Assembly: GCF_902499125.1 (NCBI RefSeq)
Contig: NZ_CABVPX010000006.1
Span: 235,761 to 299,760, forward strand
Reading direction: 5' to 3'
Length of the DNA: 64,000 nt
Source: Burkholderia arboris
Lineage (GTDB): Bacteria > Pseudomonadota > Gammaproteobacteria > Burkholderiales > Burkholderiaceae
Shown piece by piece: positions 17,802-27,158 of the stretch (positions are counted from its first letter, which is position 1; each line of letters begins with the position of its first letter). The translations under genes were made by a program, and so were the position numbers. Below the pieces are notes generated by a model that was not told the origin of the DNA, did no database searches, and worked only from the letters and a program-made list of their open reading frames with translations.

Positions 17802-17923
17802 ACATTTCAGACTGTAAGGATCATGCCGCCGGCTGTGCCCGCGCCGATGCGAACCGGCGCGCTCGGCCGCGCGATCCGGCTCTGCGATAATGCGGGCTCC
17901 CCATTTCCGCTCCGCCTTCCGCC

Positions 17924-18415
17924 ATGACGCAGCCGTCCGCCCCGCTCTCCACCGACCTGCCGCCGATCTCGTGCCTGCCCGGCGATGCGCTGCCGTGGCT
18001 GCCGATGAGCGCCGATCTGCCGGGGCTCGCGATCAAGTACCTGCACATCAATGCGGCCGAGGACACGCTCACCGCGCTGCTGAAGATGCCGGCCGGCGGC
18101 ACGCTGCCGCGCCACCGTCACGACGGCGAGGTGTTCGTCCATACGCTGCAGGGGGCGTGGCGCTACCGGGAATACGACTGGATCGCGCACGCCGGCTCGA
18201 CGGTGCTCGAACCGGCCGGCTCGGTGCATACGCCGGAAACGCTCGGCGCGCCGGGCGAGGACGTGATCACGCTGAACGTGATGCGCGGCGATCTCGTGCT
18301 GCTCGACGATGAGGGTCGCGAAACGGCGCGCGAGAACTGCCGCGTCGCGCTGCTGCGCCAGCGCCAGCATGCGCGGACGGCGCCGGACGCCGCCGCGCCG
18401 TTCGTCACGCGGTAA
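17924..18415 (+). CDS. cupin (dihydroxyacetophenone dioxygenase-like)
   Basis: 163-residue single-domain cupin. Metal-binding motif 1 is RHRHDGEVFVHTLQGAWRY (His-His...Glu...Gly-x-W) at about 62-80 and motif 2 contains EPAGSVHTPETLG with a further His. The pattern and the WLPMSADLPGLAIKYLHIN lead resemble ChrR-like cupins annotated as 2,4'-dihydroxyacetophenone dioxygenase, but substrate assignment from sequence is weak. ATG 17924. Divergent from the MarR operon (169 nt between starts), so it may share the MarR operator, and convergent with the epoxide hydrolase. Confidence 0.75.
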   Translation: MTQPSAPLSTDLPPISCLPGDALPWLPMSADLPGLAIKYLHINAAEDTLTALLKMPAGGTLPRHRHDGEVFVHTLQGAWRYREYDWIAHAGSTVLEPAGSVHTPETLGAPGEDVITLNVMRGDLVLLDDEGRETARENCRVALLRQRQHARTAPDAAAPFVTR

Positions 18416-18508
18416 CGCAGGCGTCTGCGTCGCGTCACGACCCGCGTGGCGCCGGCGCTTCCCGTGGTGCGGATGACGGCCGATGCGCTGCGCCGGCCGC
18501 CCCGCGCA

Positions 18509-19657
18509 TCACCGAAAGCGCCGAAAAAAACGCCGAATATCGCTGGCCAGCAGGTCCGGCTCTTCCACTGCCGCGAAATGGCCGCCGGCCGGCATGTCGC
18601 TCCATTGCGCGACGTCGAACACGCGTTCGAGCCAGCTGCGCGGCGGGCGGCTGATTTCCTTCGGAAAGCGCGCGAACGCGACGGGTACCGCCATGCGTTG
18701 CCCGGCCGCGAAGCGTATCGGCTGCAGCCGGTTCTCCCAATACATCTGCATTGACGAACCGATGCAGCCGGTGAACCAGTAGAGCGAGATTCCGGTCAGC
18801 AGCGTGTCGAACGAAAACCGCCGTGCAACATCGCCGTCGCAATCGCTCCACGCGCGGAATTTCTCGGCGATCCATGCGGCCAGCCCGGCCGGCGAATCGT
18901 TGAGCGCGACGGCCAGCGTCTGCGGCTTCGTCGTGTGCACATGTGCGTATCCGCCTTCCAGCGCGGCCCACTCGCCGCGCTGCGTCACGAAGGCCCGTTC
19001 GTCCTCGGTCAGCGGCAACGCCGCGTCGGCCGGCGGCTCGAAACTACCGGGCAGGTAATTCAGGTGGATGCCGTCCACCCGGTCGGCATGTCGCACACCG
19101 AGCGCGATCGACACGCCTGCGCCGAGATCGCCGCCTTGCGCGCCGAAGCGTCGATAGCCGAGGCCGGACATCAACGCCGCCCAGCAGTCGGCAACCTGAA
19201 GCGCCGACATGCCCGGGGCTGCCGGCGCGGGCGAAAACAGGAAGCCGGGCAATGACGGCACGACGACGTCGAACGCGTCGCCAGGATCGCCGCCGAATGC
19301 CGCGGGATCGCACAGGCGATCGATCAGCGCGTCGAATTCGAACACGGAGCCCGGCCAGCCGTGCGTGATGACAAGCGGATAAGGGTTCGGTCCCGCCCCG
19401 CGCCGATGGATGAAATGCACGCGCTGCCCGCCTGCATCCGCGACGAACTGCGGCAGCCGGTTCAGCGCACGCTCCACTGCACGCCAGTCGAATCGCTCGG
19501 CCCAGTACGCAACCAGTTCGCGCAGCCATGCGCCGTCCACCCCCTGCTGCCACGGCTCAGCGGGTGTCAGCGTCGGCGGGCGACGGTCGCGCAAGCGCCG
19601 GCGCAGGTCGTCTAGCGCGTGATCGGGTATCGCAATGTCGAACGGCGTGGCGTGCAT
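18509..19657 (-). CDS. epoxide hydrolase (microsomal-type, alpha/beta-hydrolase)
   Basis: 382 residues. N-terminal lid domain of bacterial microsomal-type epoxide hydrolases (IPDHALDDLRRRLRD, then WQQGVDGAWLRELVAYW), oxyanion motif HGWPGS at 99-104, nucleophile Asp177 in AQGGDLGAG, and a C-terminal PAGGHFAAVEEPD supplying the catalytic His. It opens epoxides to vicinal diols through an aspartyl-ester intermediate. Strong ribosome-binding site GAGGAGA before ATG 19657. Next upstream on the same strand (76-nt gap) is a GlxA-type regulator; co-transcription is possible. Confidence 0.92.
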   Translation of the reverse strand: MHATPFDIAIPDHALDDLRRRLRDRRPPTLTPAEPWQQGVDGAWLRELVAYWAERFDWRAVERALNRLPQFVADAGGQRVHFIHRRGAGPNPYPLVITHGWPGSVFEFDALIDRLCDPAAFGGDPGDAFDVVVPSLPGFLFSPAPAAPGMSALQVADCWAALMSGLGYRRFGAQGGDLGAGVSIALGVRHADRVDGIHLNYLPGSFEPPADAALPLTEDERAFVTQRGEWAALEGGYAHVHTTKPQTLAVALNDSPAGLAAWIAEKFRAWSDCDGDVARRFSFDTLLTGISLYWFTGCIGSSMQMYWENRLQPIRFAAGQRMAVPVAFARFPKEISRPPRSWLERVFDVAQWSDMPAGGHFAAVEEPDLLASDIRRFFRRFR

Positions 19658-19733
19658 GGTGTCTCCTCGGGAAGCATGCCGGGGATTCTGCTCGATTTTT
19701 CCGACCTGCGCTGGCGTCCCGCACCGGCGGGCG

Positions 19734-20699
19734 TCAGCCCGTTTCCCGCTCGTCCACCCGCGCGTCGCGTCGCATCGCCTGCGGCGGCACGCCGAATCCG
19801 CGCACGAACGCCTCGCGCATGTGCCGGCGATCGCGAAAACCGTTCTCCTTCGCGATCACGTCGAGCGGATGGCGGCTCTGTTCGATCATCAACCGCGCCG
19901 ATTCGAGCCGCAGCCGTTCGATCGCCTTCGCGGGCGACTGTCCCGTTTCCAACGTGAACACCCGGCTGAACTGGCGCGGACTCAGATGGACGGCCTCGGC
20001 CAGATCCTCGACGGTCAGCGCGCGACCGAGGTTCTGCCGCGCGTAGTTCAGCGCGTTCTGGATCCGGTCGGATTTCGGCGCGAGATCGAGCATTTCGGAA
20101 TGCTGCGACTGGCCGCCGGCGCGGCGCTGGTGCATCACGAGCTTGTGCGCGACCGAGCGCGCGGCATCGGCGCCGAGATCCTTTTCCACCATGGCGAGCG
20201 CGAGGTCGAGGCCGGCCGTCATTCCGGCCGAGGTCCAGATCGGGCCGTCGACGATGTAGATCCGGTCCTCCTCGACGCGAATCTCCGGGTAATGCCGCTG
20301 CATGTCGCGGCCATACGCCCAGTGCGTGGTCGCGCGGCGCTGCGCGAGCAGCCCGGCCTCGGCCAGCACGAACGCGCCCGTGCAGATCCCGGCGATCCGC
20401 CGCGCGCGCGCATTCGCACGGCGCAGGTACGCGACGACGCCGGGCGGCGCCGGCGCGGCGAACGGATCGTTGACGCCCGCGACAATCCACGTATCGACGT
20501 CGATCCGCCCGCGCAGCGCACGCGTGGCAACCGACAGCCCGAGCGACGAGCGCACGTCGCCGCCTTCGACGGAATAATTGTCGATCGCGTAGAACGGCTC
20601 GTTCATGCCCATGTTCGCGTACTCGAACACCGATTGCGCGGCGAGCGCCATGATCTGGAAGCCGTCGCTGATCAGAAAGCCGATTCGGTGCATGTGCAT
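19734..20699 (-). CDS. GlxA-type AraC-family regulator (DJ-1/PfpI sensor domain)
   Basis: 321 residues. N-terminal DJ-1/PfpI-like domain (1-190: MHMHRIGFLISDGFQIMALA, GICTGAFVLAEAGLL, TTHWAY, TSAGMTAGLDLALAMVE), in which the nucleophile-elbow Cys is in GICTGAF. C-terminal AraC double HTH (about 215-310: YARQNLGRALTVEDLAEAVHLS, ARLMIEQSRHPLDVIAKENGF, VRGFGVPPQAMR). Divergent from the short-chain dehydrogenase at 20826, upstream of the epoxide hydrolase; either could be its target. An ATG two codons downstream (20693) is an alternative start. Confidence 0.9.
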   Translation of the reverse strand: MHMHRIGFLISDGFQIMALAAQSVFEYANMGMNEPFYAIDNYSVEGGDVRSSLGLSVATRALRGRIDVDTWIVAGVNDPFAAPAPPGVVAYLRRANARARRIAGICTGAFVLAEAGLLAQRRATTHWAYGRDMQRHYPEIRVEEDRIYIVDGPIWTSAGMTAGLDLALAMVEKDLGADAARSVAHKLVMHQRRAGGQSQHSEMLDLAPKSDRIQNALNYARQNLGRALTVEDLAEAVHLSPRQFSRVFTLETGQSPAKAIERLRLESARLMIEQSRHPLDVIAKENGFRDRRHMREAFVRGFGVPPQAMRRDARVDERETG

Positions 20700-20825
20700 T
20701 CTCCGGTTCCGGGTCGGTCGGCCCGATGTCCTGAATCATACCCATCTACGTCATTTGTGTCGCAACGGTTCGAGACCAGAATGCCTTCACGCCATCCGGC
20801 CATTCCCACCGAAACGGAGCACATC

Positions 20826-21626
20826 ATGACGCAAGCACATCGCGGTACCGCCCTCATTACCGGCGCATCGTCGGGCATCGGCGCCGTCTACGCGGACCGC
20901 CTCGCGCGCCGCGGCTACGACCTGATCCTGGTCGCGCGCAACCGCGACCGGCTGAGCGCGCTCGCCGAGCGCATCACGAACGACACGCAGCGCAGTGTCG
21001 AGATCGTCGACGCGGACCTCAATGACCGTGCGGCGCTCGCTGCCGTCGAAGCGAAACTGAAGCAGGACGCGAGCATCACGCTGCTCGTGAACAACGCGGG
21101 CATCGGCACGCACGCGCCGCTGCTCGACAGCGACGTCGACGCGATGACGCGGATGATCGACCTGAACGTGACCGCACTCACGCGCCTGACCTACGCGGCC
21201 GTACCCGGCTTCGTCGCCCGCGGCCGCGGCGCCGTGATCAACATTTCGTCGATCGTCGCGATCTCGCCGGAAACGCTGAACGGCGTGTACGGCGGCAGCA
21301 AGGCGTTCGTGCTCGCGTTCAGCCAGTCGCTGCATCACGAACTCGCCGGCAAGGGCGTGCAGGTGCAAGCGGTGCTGCCCGGCGCGACGGCCACCGATTT
21401 CTGGCAGACGGGCGGCCTGCCGCTCGAACACCTGCCGAAGGAAATCGTGATGACCGCGCAGGACATGGTCGATGCCGCGCTGGTCGGCTTCGATCGCGGC
21501 GAACTCGTGACGATCCCGCCGTTGCATGCGGGCCACGAATGGGATGTCTACGAGGCCGCACGCCGCACGATGGTGCCGCACCTGTCGGCCGATACGCCCG
21601 CGCCGCGCTACGCGACGACGCATTGA
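20826..21626 (+). CDS. short-chain dehydrogenase/reductase
   Basis: 266-residue SDR: NAD(P) motif TGASSGIG at 13-20, NNAGIG at about 89-94, catalytic Ser in ISSIVA and YxxxK as VYGGSKAF. Arg-rich RRGYDLILVARNRDRL after the Rossmann turn favours NADP(H). C-terminal region (PGATATDFWQTGGLP, HAGHEWDVYEAARR) resembles oxidoreductases of the DltE/YqjQ subgroup. Divergent from the GlxA-type regulator, and followed 41 nt later by a SnoaL-like gene that is probably in the same transcript. Confidence 0.9.
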   Translation: MTQAHRGTALITGASSGIGAVYADRLARRGYDLILVARNRDRLSALAERITNDTQRSVEIVDADLNDRAALAAVEAKLKQDASITLLVNNAGIGTHAPLLDSDVDAMTRMIDLNVTALTRLTYAAVPGFVARGRGAVINISSIVAISPETLNGVYGGSKAFVLAFSQSLHHELAGKGVQVQAVLPGATATDFWQTGGLPLEHLPKEIVMTAQDMVDAALVGFDRGELVTIPPLHAGHEWDVYEAARRTMVPHLSADTPAPRYATTH

Positions 21627-21667
21627 CGCCGCCCCCCCGATCCGATCAGACACTGGGAGCACGCGTC

Positions 21668-22072
21668 ATGACCACGGCACTGGAAGAAAAGAATACGGCC
21701 CTCGTTCTCGAAGCGCTGGATACGCTGTTCAACCGGAAGGACTACGATCGCGCCGCGCAATTCTGGGCCGACGATTACATCCAGCACAGCCGGCACGTGC
21801 CGGCCGGGCGCGACGGCTTGTTCGGCCTGGTCGCGTCGATGCCCGGCCTGCGTTTCGAATACGACCGCGTGGCCGCCAACGGCGACTTCGTCTGGGTGCA
21901 TAGCCGCTACACGCATGCGGCCAGCGCGGTTGCGCTGATCGCGGTGGACATCCTGCGGGTCGAGAACGGCAGGCTCGTCGAGCACTGGGACGTACTGCAG
22001 GACGAAGCGGCGCGCGACGAATCGGCCGGCGGATATCCGATGTTCGGCGACACGTTTCCGGCCCGGCGCTGA
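21668..22072 (+). CDS. SnoaL-like (NTF2 fold) protein
   Basis: 134 residues with an NTF2/SnoaL pattern: helix NTALVLEALDTLFNRKDYDRAAQFWADDYIQHS, then GRDGLFGLVASMP, strands NGDFVWVHSRYTH and AVDILRVENGRLVEHWDVLQD. Conserved YIQHS and EHWDVLQ match the SnoaL-like polyketide-cyclase-related subgroup common in proteobacteria. Ribosome-binding site GGGAG before ATG 21668. Likely co-expressed with the preceding SDR. Confidence 0.85.
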   Translation: MTTALEEKNTALVLEALDTLFNRKDYDRAAQFWADDYIQHSRHVPAGRDGLFGLVASMPGLRFEYDRVAANGDFVWVHSRYTHAASAVALIAVDILRVENGRLVEHWDVLQDEAARDESAGGYPMFGDTFPARR

Positions 22073-22095
22073 CAGCGCCGGTCGCGCGCAAACGA

Positions 22096-22120
22096 TGCGG
22101 GCGGCGAGCTGCCGCCCGCA
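22096..22120 (+). terminator. GC hairpin after SDR/SnoaL genes
   Basis: Perfect stem of ten base pairs, arms TGCGGGCGGC and GCCGCCCGCA around a GAGCT loop, 23 nt after the SnoaL stop. No T-tract follows, so it may stabilise the 3' end or act as a weak terminator. Confidence 0.45.
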
Positions 22121-22292
22121 CCCCTCAGATTCGCTCCCGACCGGCGCCAATGCGCGATGCCGCAAGCCGATTCCGCTTCGCTTGCCACGCATTCCGCACA
22201 ACAGTAAGCTCTGCGATTGCAGTCCCCAGGCAGTCACATTCGATCGGCACTCGTCCGATCACGAGCGCAATCGTTCATTGCGGAATTCGACC

Positions 22293-24092
22293 ATGCGGCT
22301 CCGTATGTTCATCACCGGGGCCGGCGACGCGCCGGCCGCCGCGCGCGACGCCGACAGCCAGCCGGCCCTTCCGCCGTTGCCCGAACTGGAAACCGTCTGC
22401 CGCGTCGCGCGTGCGCACTTCGGCGCGTCCGGCGCGTTCGTCGCGCATGCCGAAGCCGGCATGCCACGCGTGCTGGCGGCCGATGGAACGTTGCCCGCCC
22501 CGCTTCCTGCCGATCTTTTTCCACCGCACATCGAACCGCATTCGTCTACGGAAAGACGGCACGCCGTACACATTCCGCAACGGGACGACGGGATGCCTTG
22601 CGCACCGCGGATCGTCGCGGCCTGCGAACTGGCCGCCCCCGACGGCCTGTCGCCCGGCACGCTGCTGCTGGGCATCGTCAACGACACCCGCCTGACGCTC
22701 GACGCCGCGCAATCCGCGCTGCTGCGCGACCTCGCCGGGCTCGCCGGACATGCGCTCGCCCGCGCGTTCGCGGAAACCGCGATGCGCGAACGGCTCGCCG
22801 TCGTCGAGGAGCACAGCACGCTGACGACGCTCGCACTGACCGAAAGCGGCACCGGCGTGTGGGACCGCAACGTCGCAACCGGCGAGATTCATTACTCGCC
22901 GGCGTGGAAGGCGATGCTCGGCTATGCGCCGCACGAACTGAGCAACCGGATCGAGGAGGCGTACGAACGGCTGCATCCGGACGACGTCGACGACGTGAAA
23001 GCCACGATGCTCGCGCACTTCGAGAGCCGGACCGACAGCTACGAGGTCGAGCACCGCATCCGCTGCAAGGACGGCAGCTACAAATGGATCCGCAGCCGCG
23101 GCAAGGTAATCGCCCGTGACGGCTACGGCCGGGCCTTGCGCATGGTCGGCACGACCACCGACGTCACCGCGCTGCGCGAGCTCGCCGAGCGACTGCGCGA
23201 TTCGGCCGCGCTCGTCACCGACCTCACCAACCAGGTTCCCGGGCTCGTGTTCCAGTTGCGGCAGACGGCTGGCGGACACCGCTTCTTTTCCTACGCCAGC
23301 GCGGGAGCGGGCGACATCTACGAACTGACGCCCGGGCAGCTGGCCCGCAACGCGGAAGCGGTCGAGACGCGCATTCATCCGGCCGACCTGGTCGCCTATC
23401 GGCAGTCGCTGCACGAATCGTCGGTGCAACTGACGCCGTGGCGGCTCGAATATCGCGTGCTGCTGCCTGGCCAGGGCTTGCGCTGGCGCGAAGGCGATGC
23501 GCGCCCGCAGCGCATGGCGGACGGCGGCACCGTGTGGCACGGCTTCATCACCGATGCAACCGAGCGCAAGCACATCGAAGCCGAGCTACACCGGATGGCG
23601 ACGACCGACCACCTGACGCAGTTGTCGAACCGCCATGCGTTCATGCGGCAAAGCGAAGCCGCGCTGTACGACATGCGCGCGACCGGCCTGCCTGCCGCCG
23701 TGCTGATGCTCGACCTCGATCACTTCAAGGCGCTGAACGACCGCTGGGGACATCCGCTCGGCGACCGCGCACTCCGGCACTTTGCGCGGCTGCTGCTCGC
23801 GGAAACGGCGCCGGGCTGCGTCGTCGGCCGGGTCGGCGGCGAGGAGTTCGCGATCGTGCTGCCGCGGTCCGATCTCGAGACGGCGCTCGCCTTTGCGCGG
23901 CGCGTGCAGCAGCGTGCGATGCAGGCGCGGCTCATGCACGAGGATCAGCAGGTCGAGCTGACCGTGAGTATCGGCATCGATGCGATGCGCGCGTCGGACT
24001 TCGGCGCGTACCAGTCGCTGTCGCGCGCCGACAAGGCGCTCTATCTCGCGAAGGAGCGCGGCCGCAACCGGATCGAGGTCTATCGCGGGTAG
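22293..24092 (+). CDS. GAF-PAS-PAS-GGDEF diguanylate cyclase
   Basis: 599 residues, soluble. Order of domains: GAF-like sensor (about 35-160), PAS with PAC (about 180-295: VWDRNVATGEIHYSPAW, LHPDDVDDV, HRIRCKDGSYKWI), second PAS (about 305-425), then GGDEF (about 435-597) with TTDHLTQLSNRHAF, DLDHFKALND and active-site GGEEF at 515-519. It should make cyclic di-GMP from two GTP. The RxxD product-inhibition site expected five residues before GGEEF is absent (sequence there is APGCVVGRV). No EAL domain. ATG 22293; MFITGAG at 22305 is an alternative. Monocistronic. Confidence 0.9.
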   Translation: MRLRMFITGAGDAPAAARDADSQPALPPLPELETVCRVARAHFGASGAFVAHAEAGMPRVLAADGTLPAPLPADLFPPHIEPHSSTERRHAVHIPQRDDGMPCAPRIVAACELAAPDGLSPGTLLLGIVNDTRLTLDAAQSALLRDLAGLAGHALARAFAETAMRERLAVVEEHSTLTTLALTESGTGVWDRNVATGEIHYSPAWKAMLGYAPHELSNRIEEAYERLHPDDVDDVKATMLAHFESRTDSYEVEHRIRCKDGSYKWIRSRGKVIARDGYGRALRMVGTTTDVTALRELAERLRDSAALVTDLTNQVPGLVFQLRQTAGGHRFFSYASAGAGDIYELTPGQLARNAEAVETRIHPADLVAYRQSLHESSVQLTPWRLEYRVLLPGQGLRWREGDARPQRMADGGTVWHGFITDATERKHIEAELHRMATTDHLTQLSNRHAFMRQSEAALYDMRATGLPAAVLMLDLDHFKALNDRWGHPLGDRALRHFARLLLAETAPGCVVGRVGGEEFAIVLPRSDLETALAFARRVQQRAMQARLMHEDQQVELTVSIGIDAMRASDFGAYQSLSRADKALYLAKERGRNRIEVYRG

Positions 24093-24162
24093 CCGTGTCG
24101 CGCGCCTTCGCCGCGAACGGCACGACGGCAACGCGCCGCCGCCCGCGCGCCGAACCTGCCCG

Positions 24163-25524
24163 TCAATGCGGTGCGTCCGCTCGCGCGCCCGTGTCGTCGC
24201 GCGGCACGCCCAGCAGCATCGCGGCCGCGCATGCGGCCAGCAACGCCGCGATCATCAGCATCGCCGGATCCATGCTGCCGGTGCGCGTCCGGATCAGCCC
24301 GACGAGCCAGGGCGTGATCATCCCGCTCGACACGCCGATGCTGCTGATCAGCGCGATCCCGCCCGCTGCGCCGGCGCCCGAGAAATACGCGGACGGCACG
24401 GCCCAGAACACCGGATGCGCGGCGAAGATCAGCATCGCCGCGATCGACAGCAGCGCCATCATCGCGACGATGCTCGGCAGGTGCAGCGTCAGCAGCGCAA
24501 GCGCCACCGCGCCGCCGACCGCGCACGCGGCGAAGTGCCGGCGCCGTTCGCGCTTGCGGTCCGAGCGCCGCGCGATTGCGATCAGGCCGGCCGCGCCGAT
24601 CGCGTTCGGCACGACCGACAGCAGGCTGATCTGCACGACGTCGTGGATGCCGAATTCGCGGATCATCAGCGGCATCCAGAACAGCAGCATCAGCAGCGCG
24701 GTCGTCAGCGAGAAATAGATGAACGCGAACAGGTACGTGCGCGGTTCGGCCAGCACCTGCCGCAGCGAACGCGGCGCCTGCGTGCCCGTGCCGGCGTGGT
24801 CGGCGGCCAGGTCGGCCGCGAGCTGCCGGCGATCGGCGTCGGACAGCCAGTGCGCGTGCTCGGGACGATCGCACAGCCAGAACCACGCGATCACGCCGAG
24901 CAGGATCGCGGGCGCGCCCTCGATCGCGAACATCCATTGCCAGCCGTGCAGCCCCATCACGCCGGACATCCCGCGCATGAGCCAGCCCGACAGCAGGCCG
25001 CCGACCATCCCGGCCACCGCGACGCCCGCATAGAAGATCGACAGCACCGACGCGCGCCGCCGCGCCGGATACCAGTAGGTCAGGTAGAACACCACGCCCG
25101 GAAAGAACCCGGCCTCGAACAGCCCGAGCAGGAAACGCAGCACGTAAAAGTGCTTCGCGCTGTCGACGGTGATCATCGCGACCGACACCGCGCCCCACAG
25201 GAACATGATCCGCGCGAACGTGCGGCGCGCACCGAAGCGGCGCAGCAGCGCGTTGCTCGGCACCTCGAACAGCACGTAGCCGACAAAGAACAGCACCGCG
25301 CCGAGGCTGTACATCGCATCGGTCAGTCCGAGGTCCTGCCGCATCTGCAACTGCGCGAAACCGATGTTGCTGCGATCGAGGATCGACACGATGTAGCAGA
25401 TGAACAGGAACGGCACGATCCGCCGGCCGATACGACGGTACAGCGCATCGTCGCCGGTCGCGTCCGTGGAACCGGCACCGGACGCAACGGCCGGTGCGGC
25501 GTGCGCTTGAAGAGGGGCTGACAT
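24163..25524 (-). CDS. MFS permease, anion:cation symporter (ACS) type, copy 1
   Basis: 453 residues, 12 transmembrane segments. Diagnostic ACS/phthalate-permease motifs: RRIVPFLFICYIVSILDRSNIGFAQL in TM1, FFVGYVLFEVPSNALLRRFGARR in TM2, FYVLRFLLGLFEAGFFPGVVFYLTYW in TM4-5, and SSIGVSSGMITPWLVGLIRTRTGS in TM11. These carriers import organic acids such as hydroxy-aromatic acids, tartrate or glucarate. It closely resembles the next gene upstream (25611-26975), evidently a tandem duplicate. Likely in one transcript with that gene and the MBL-fold gene. Confidence 0.9.
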   Translation of the reverse strand: MSAPLQAHAAPAVASGAGSTDATGDDALYRRIGRRIVPFLFICYIVSILDRSNIGFAQLQMRQDLGLTDAMYSLGAVLFFVGYVLFEVPSNALLRRFGARRTFARIMFLWGAVSVAMITVDSAKHFYVLRFLLGLFEAGFFPGVVFYLTYWYPARRRASVLSIFYAGVAVAGMVGGLLSGWLMRGMSGVMGLHGWQWMFAIEGAPAILLGVIAWFWLCDRPEHAHWLSDADRRQLAADLAADHAGTGTQAPRSLRQVLAEPRTYLFAFIYFSLTTALLMLLFWMPLMIREFGIHDVVQISLLSVVPNAIGAAGLIAIARRSDRKRERRRHFAACAVGGAVALALLTLHLPSIVAMMALLSIAAMLIFAAHPVFWAVPSAYFSGAGAAGGIALISSIGVSSGMITPWLVGLIRTRTGSMDPAMLMIAALLAACAAAMLLGVPRDDTGARADAPH

Positions 25525-25610
25525 CGATCGTCTCCTCGATGGATTCGGATGCGGACGGACATGAAGCGCCGGTTGCCGCGGCCCGCGCGCAGCGACCGGC
25601 CGCGGTTCGC

Positions 25611-26975
25611 TCAGCCCCGCTGTGCGGCCTCGCCCTTCACGCCGAGCATCAGCGCCGCGCCGCTGGCCACCAGCAGCGCGGCCAGCAGGTACACGGCGAG
25701 ATCCATGCTGCCGGTGCGCGTGCGGATCATCCCGATGACCCACGGGCTGACGATCCCGCTCGTGATCCCGATGCTGCTGATCAGCGCGATCCCCGCCGCG
25801 GCCGCGTTGCCCGACAGGTAACGGGTCGGGACCGACCAGAAGATCGGCAGCGCGGCGAAGATCAGCGTCGCCGCGATCGACAGGCACGCGAGCATCGCCG
25901 CGAAGCTGTGCAGGTGCAGCGTCAGCGCCGCGAGCGCGAGGCCGCCGCCGATCGTGCAGCACGCGAAGTGCTTGCGGCGCTCGCCGGTGCGGTCCGAGCG
26001 GCGCGCGATCAGCACCAGCCCGACCGCGCCGACCGCGTTCGGCACGACCGTGTAGAGGCTCACCGCGACGACGTCGGTCACGCCGAAGTCGCGGATCATC
26101 AGCGGCATCCAGAAGTTGAGCGTCAGCGACGCGCAGGTCAGCGAGAAATAGATGAACGCGAACAGGTACACGCGCGGATTCGCGAGCGCGGCCATCACGC
26201 TGCGCCCGTCGTGCGCGCTGCCGTGCCCGCGGCCTTCGGCGCACAGCGCCGCGACGCGCGCCTTTTCATCGGACGTGAGCCACGCGGCGTCCTGCGGCCG
26301 GTCGACGAGGAACGTGAACGCGGCGAACGCGAGCAGGATCGCCGGCGCGCCTTCGATCGCGAACATCCATTGCCAGCCGTGCAGCCCGAGCACGCCGCTC
26401 ATGTCGCGCATGATCCAGCCCGACATCAGGCCGCCGAGCACGCCGGCCACCGCGACGCCCGCGAAGAACACCGAGATCGCCGCCGCGCGCCGGTTCGCCG
26501 GGAACCAGTAGGTCAGGTACAGCACGATGCCGGGAAAGAAGCCGGCCTCGAACACGCCGAGCAGGAAGCGCAGCACGTAGAAATGCGACGGCTGCGACAC
26601 GAACATCATCCCGGTGGACGCGATGCCCCACAGCAGCATGATCCGCGTGAACGTCCGGCGCGCGCCGAAGCGGGCGAGCAGCATGTTGCTCGGTACTTCG
26701 CAGAACACGTAGCCGACGTAGAACACCGCCGCGCCGAGACCGTACATCGCATCGCTGAAGCCGAGGTCGTGCTTCATCTGCAGCTGCGCGAAGCCGATGT
26801 TGATGCGGTCGAGAAACGACACGACGTAACAGAGGAACAGGAACGGGACGATCCGCCACGCGATCTTGCGGAACAGCTGCGCGTCGCTGGATTCGGATGC
26901 GGATGCGGATACGGAAGTCGGCGCCGAAGCACCCGCGTGCGCGAGCGTCGCTTCGGCGGGAAGCGATTGGGGCAT
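25611..26975 (-). CDS. MFS permease, anion:cation symporter (ACS) type, copy 2
   Basis: 454 residues, 12 transmembrane segments, strongly similar to the neighbouring copy throughout: WRIVPFLFLCYVVSFLDRINIGFAQL, FCEVPSNMLLARFGARR, RFLLGVFEAGFFPGIVLYLTYWFPANRR, GLHGWQWMFAIEGAPAILL, SSIGITSGIVSPWVIGMIRTRTGS. It has a longer Ser/Ala-rich N-terminal tail. ATG 26975 has GGAGAGAG upstream. It lies 86 nt upstream of copy 1 and 183 nt downstream of the MBL-fold gene. Imports an organic anion by proton symport (family knowledge); substrate unknown. Confidence 0.9.
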   Translation of the reverse strand: MPQSLPAEATLAHAGASAPTSVSASASESSDAQLFRKIAWRIVPFLFLCYVVSFLDRINIGFAQLQMKHDLGFSDAMYGLGAAVFYVGYVFCEVPSNMLLARFGARRTFTRIMLLWGIASTGMMFVSQPSHFYVLRFLLGVFEAGFFPGIVLYLTYWFPANRRAAAISVFFAGVAVAGVLGGLMSGWIMRDMSGVLGLHGWQWMFAIEGAPAILLAFAAFTFLVDRPQDAAWLTSDEKARVAALCAEGRGHGSAHDGRSVMAALANPRVYLFAFIYFSLTCASLTLNFWMPLMIRDFGVTDVVAVSLYTVVPNAVGAVGLVLIARRSDRTGERRKHFACCTIGGGLALAALTLHLHSFAAMLACLSIAATLIFAALPIFWSVPTRYLSGNAAAAGIALISSIGITSGIVSPWVIGMIRTRTGSMDLAVYLLAALLVASGAALMLGVKGEAAQRG

Positions 26976-27158
26976 GTCTCTCTCCAAACGGGCCGCGCGA
27001 TGTCGAGCGCGCAGCAGTCTCCGAGGGCGTGCATGCGCCCTGCTTTCTTGTGAGACCGGATACGGCTGCCGGCACCGCGGCGCTCTGCCGCCACGGATGC
27101 CGCAGCCTTCAGGGAAACGGCGGCGCGTTCAGGTGAACGCCCCGCCGCCGTGTGCCGC

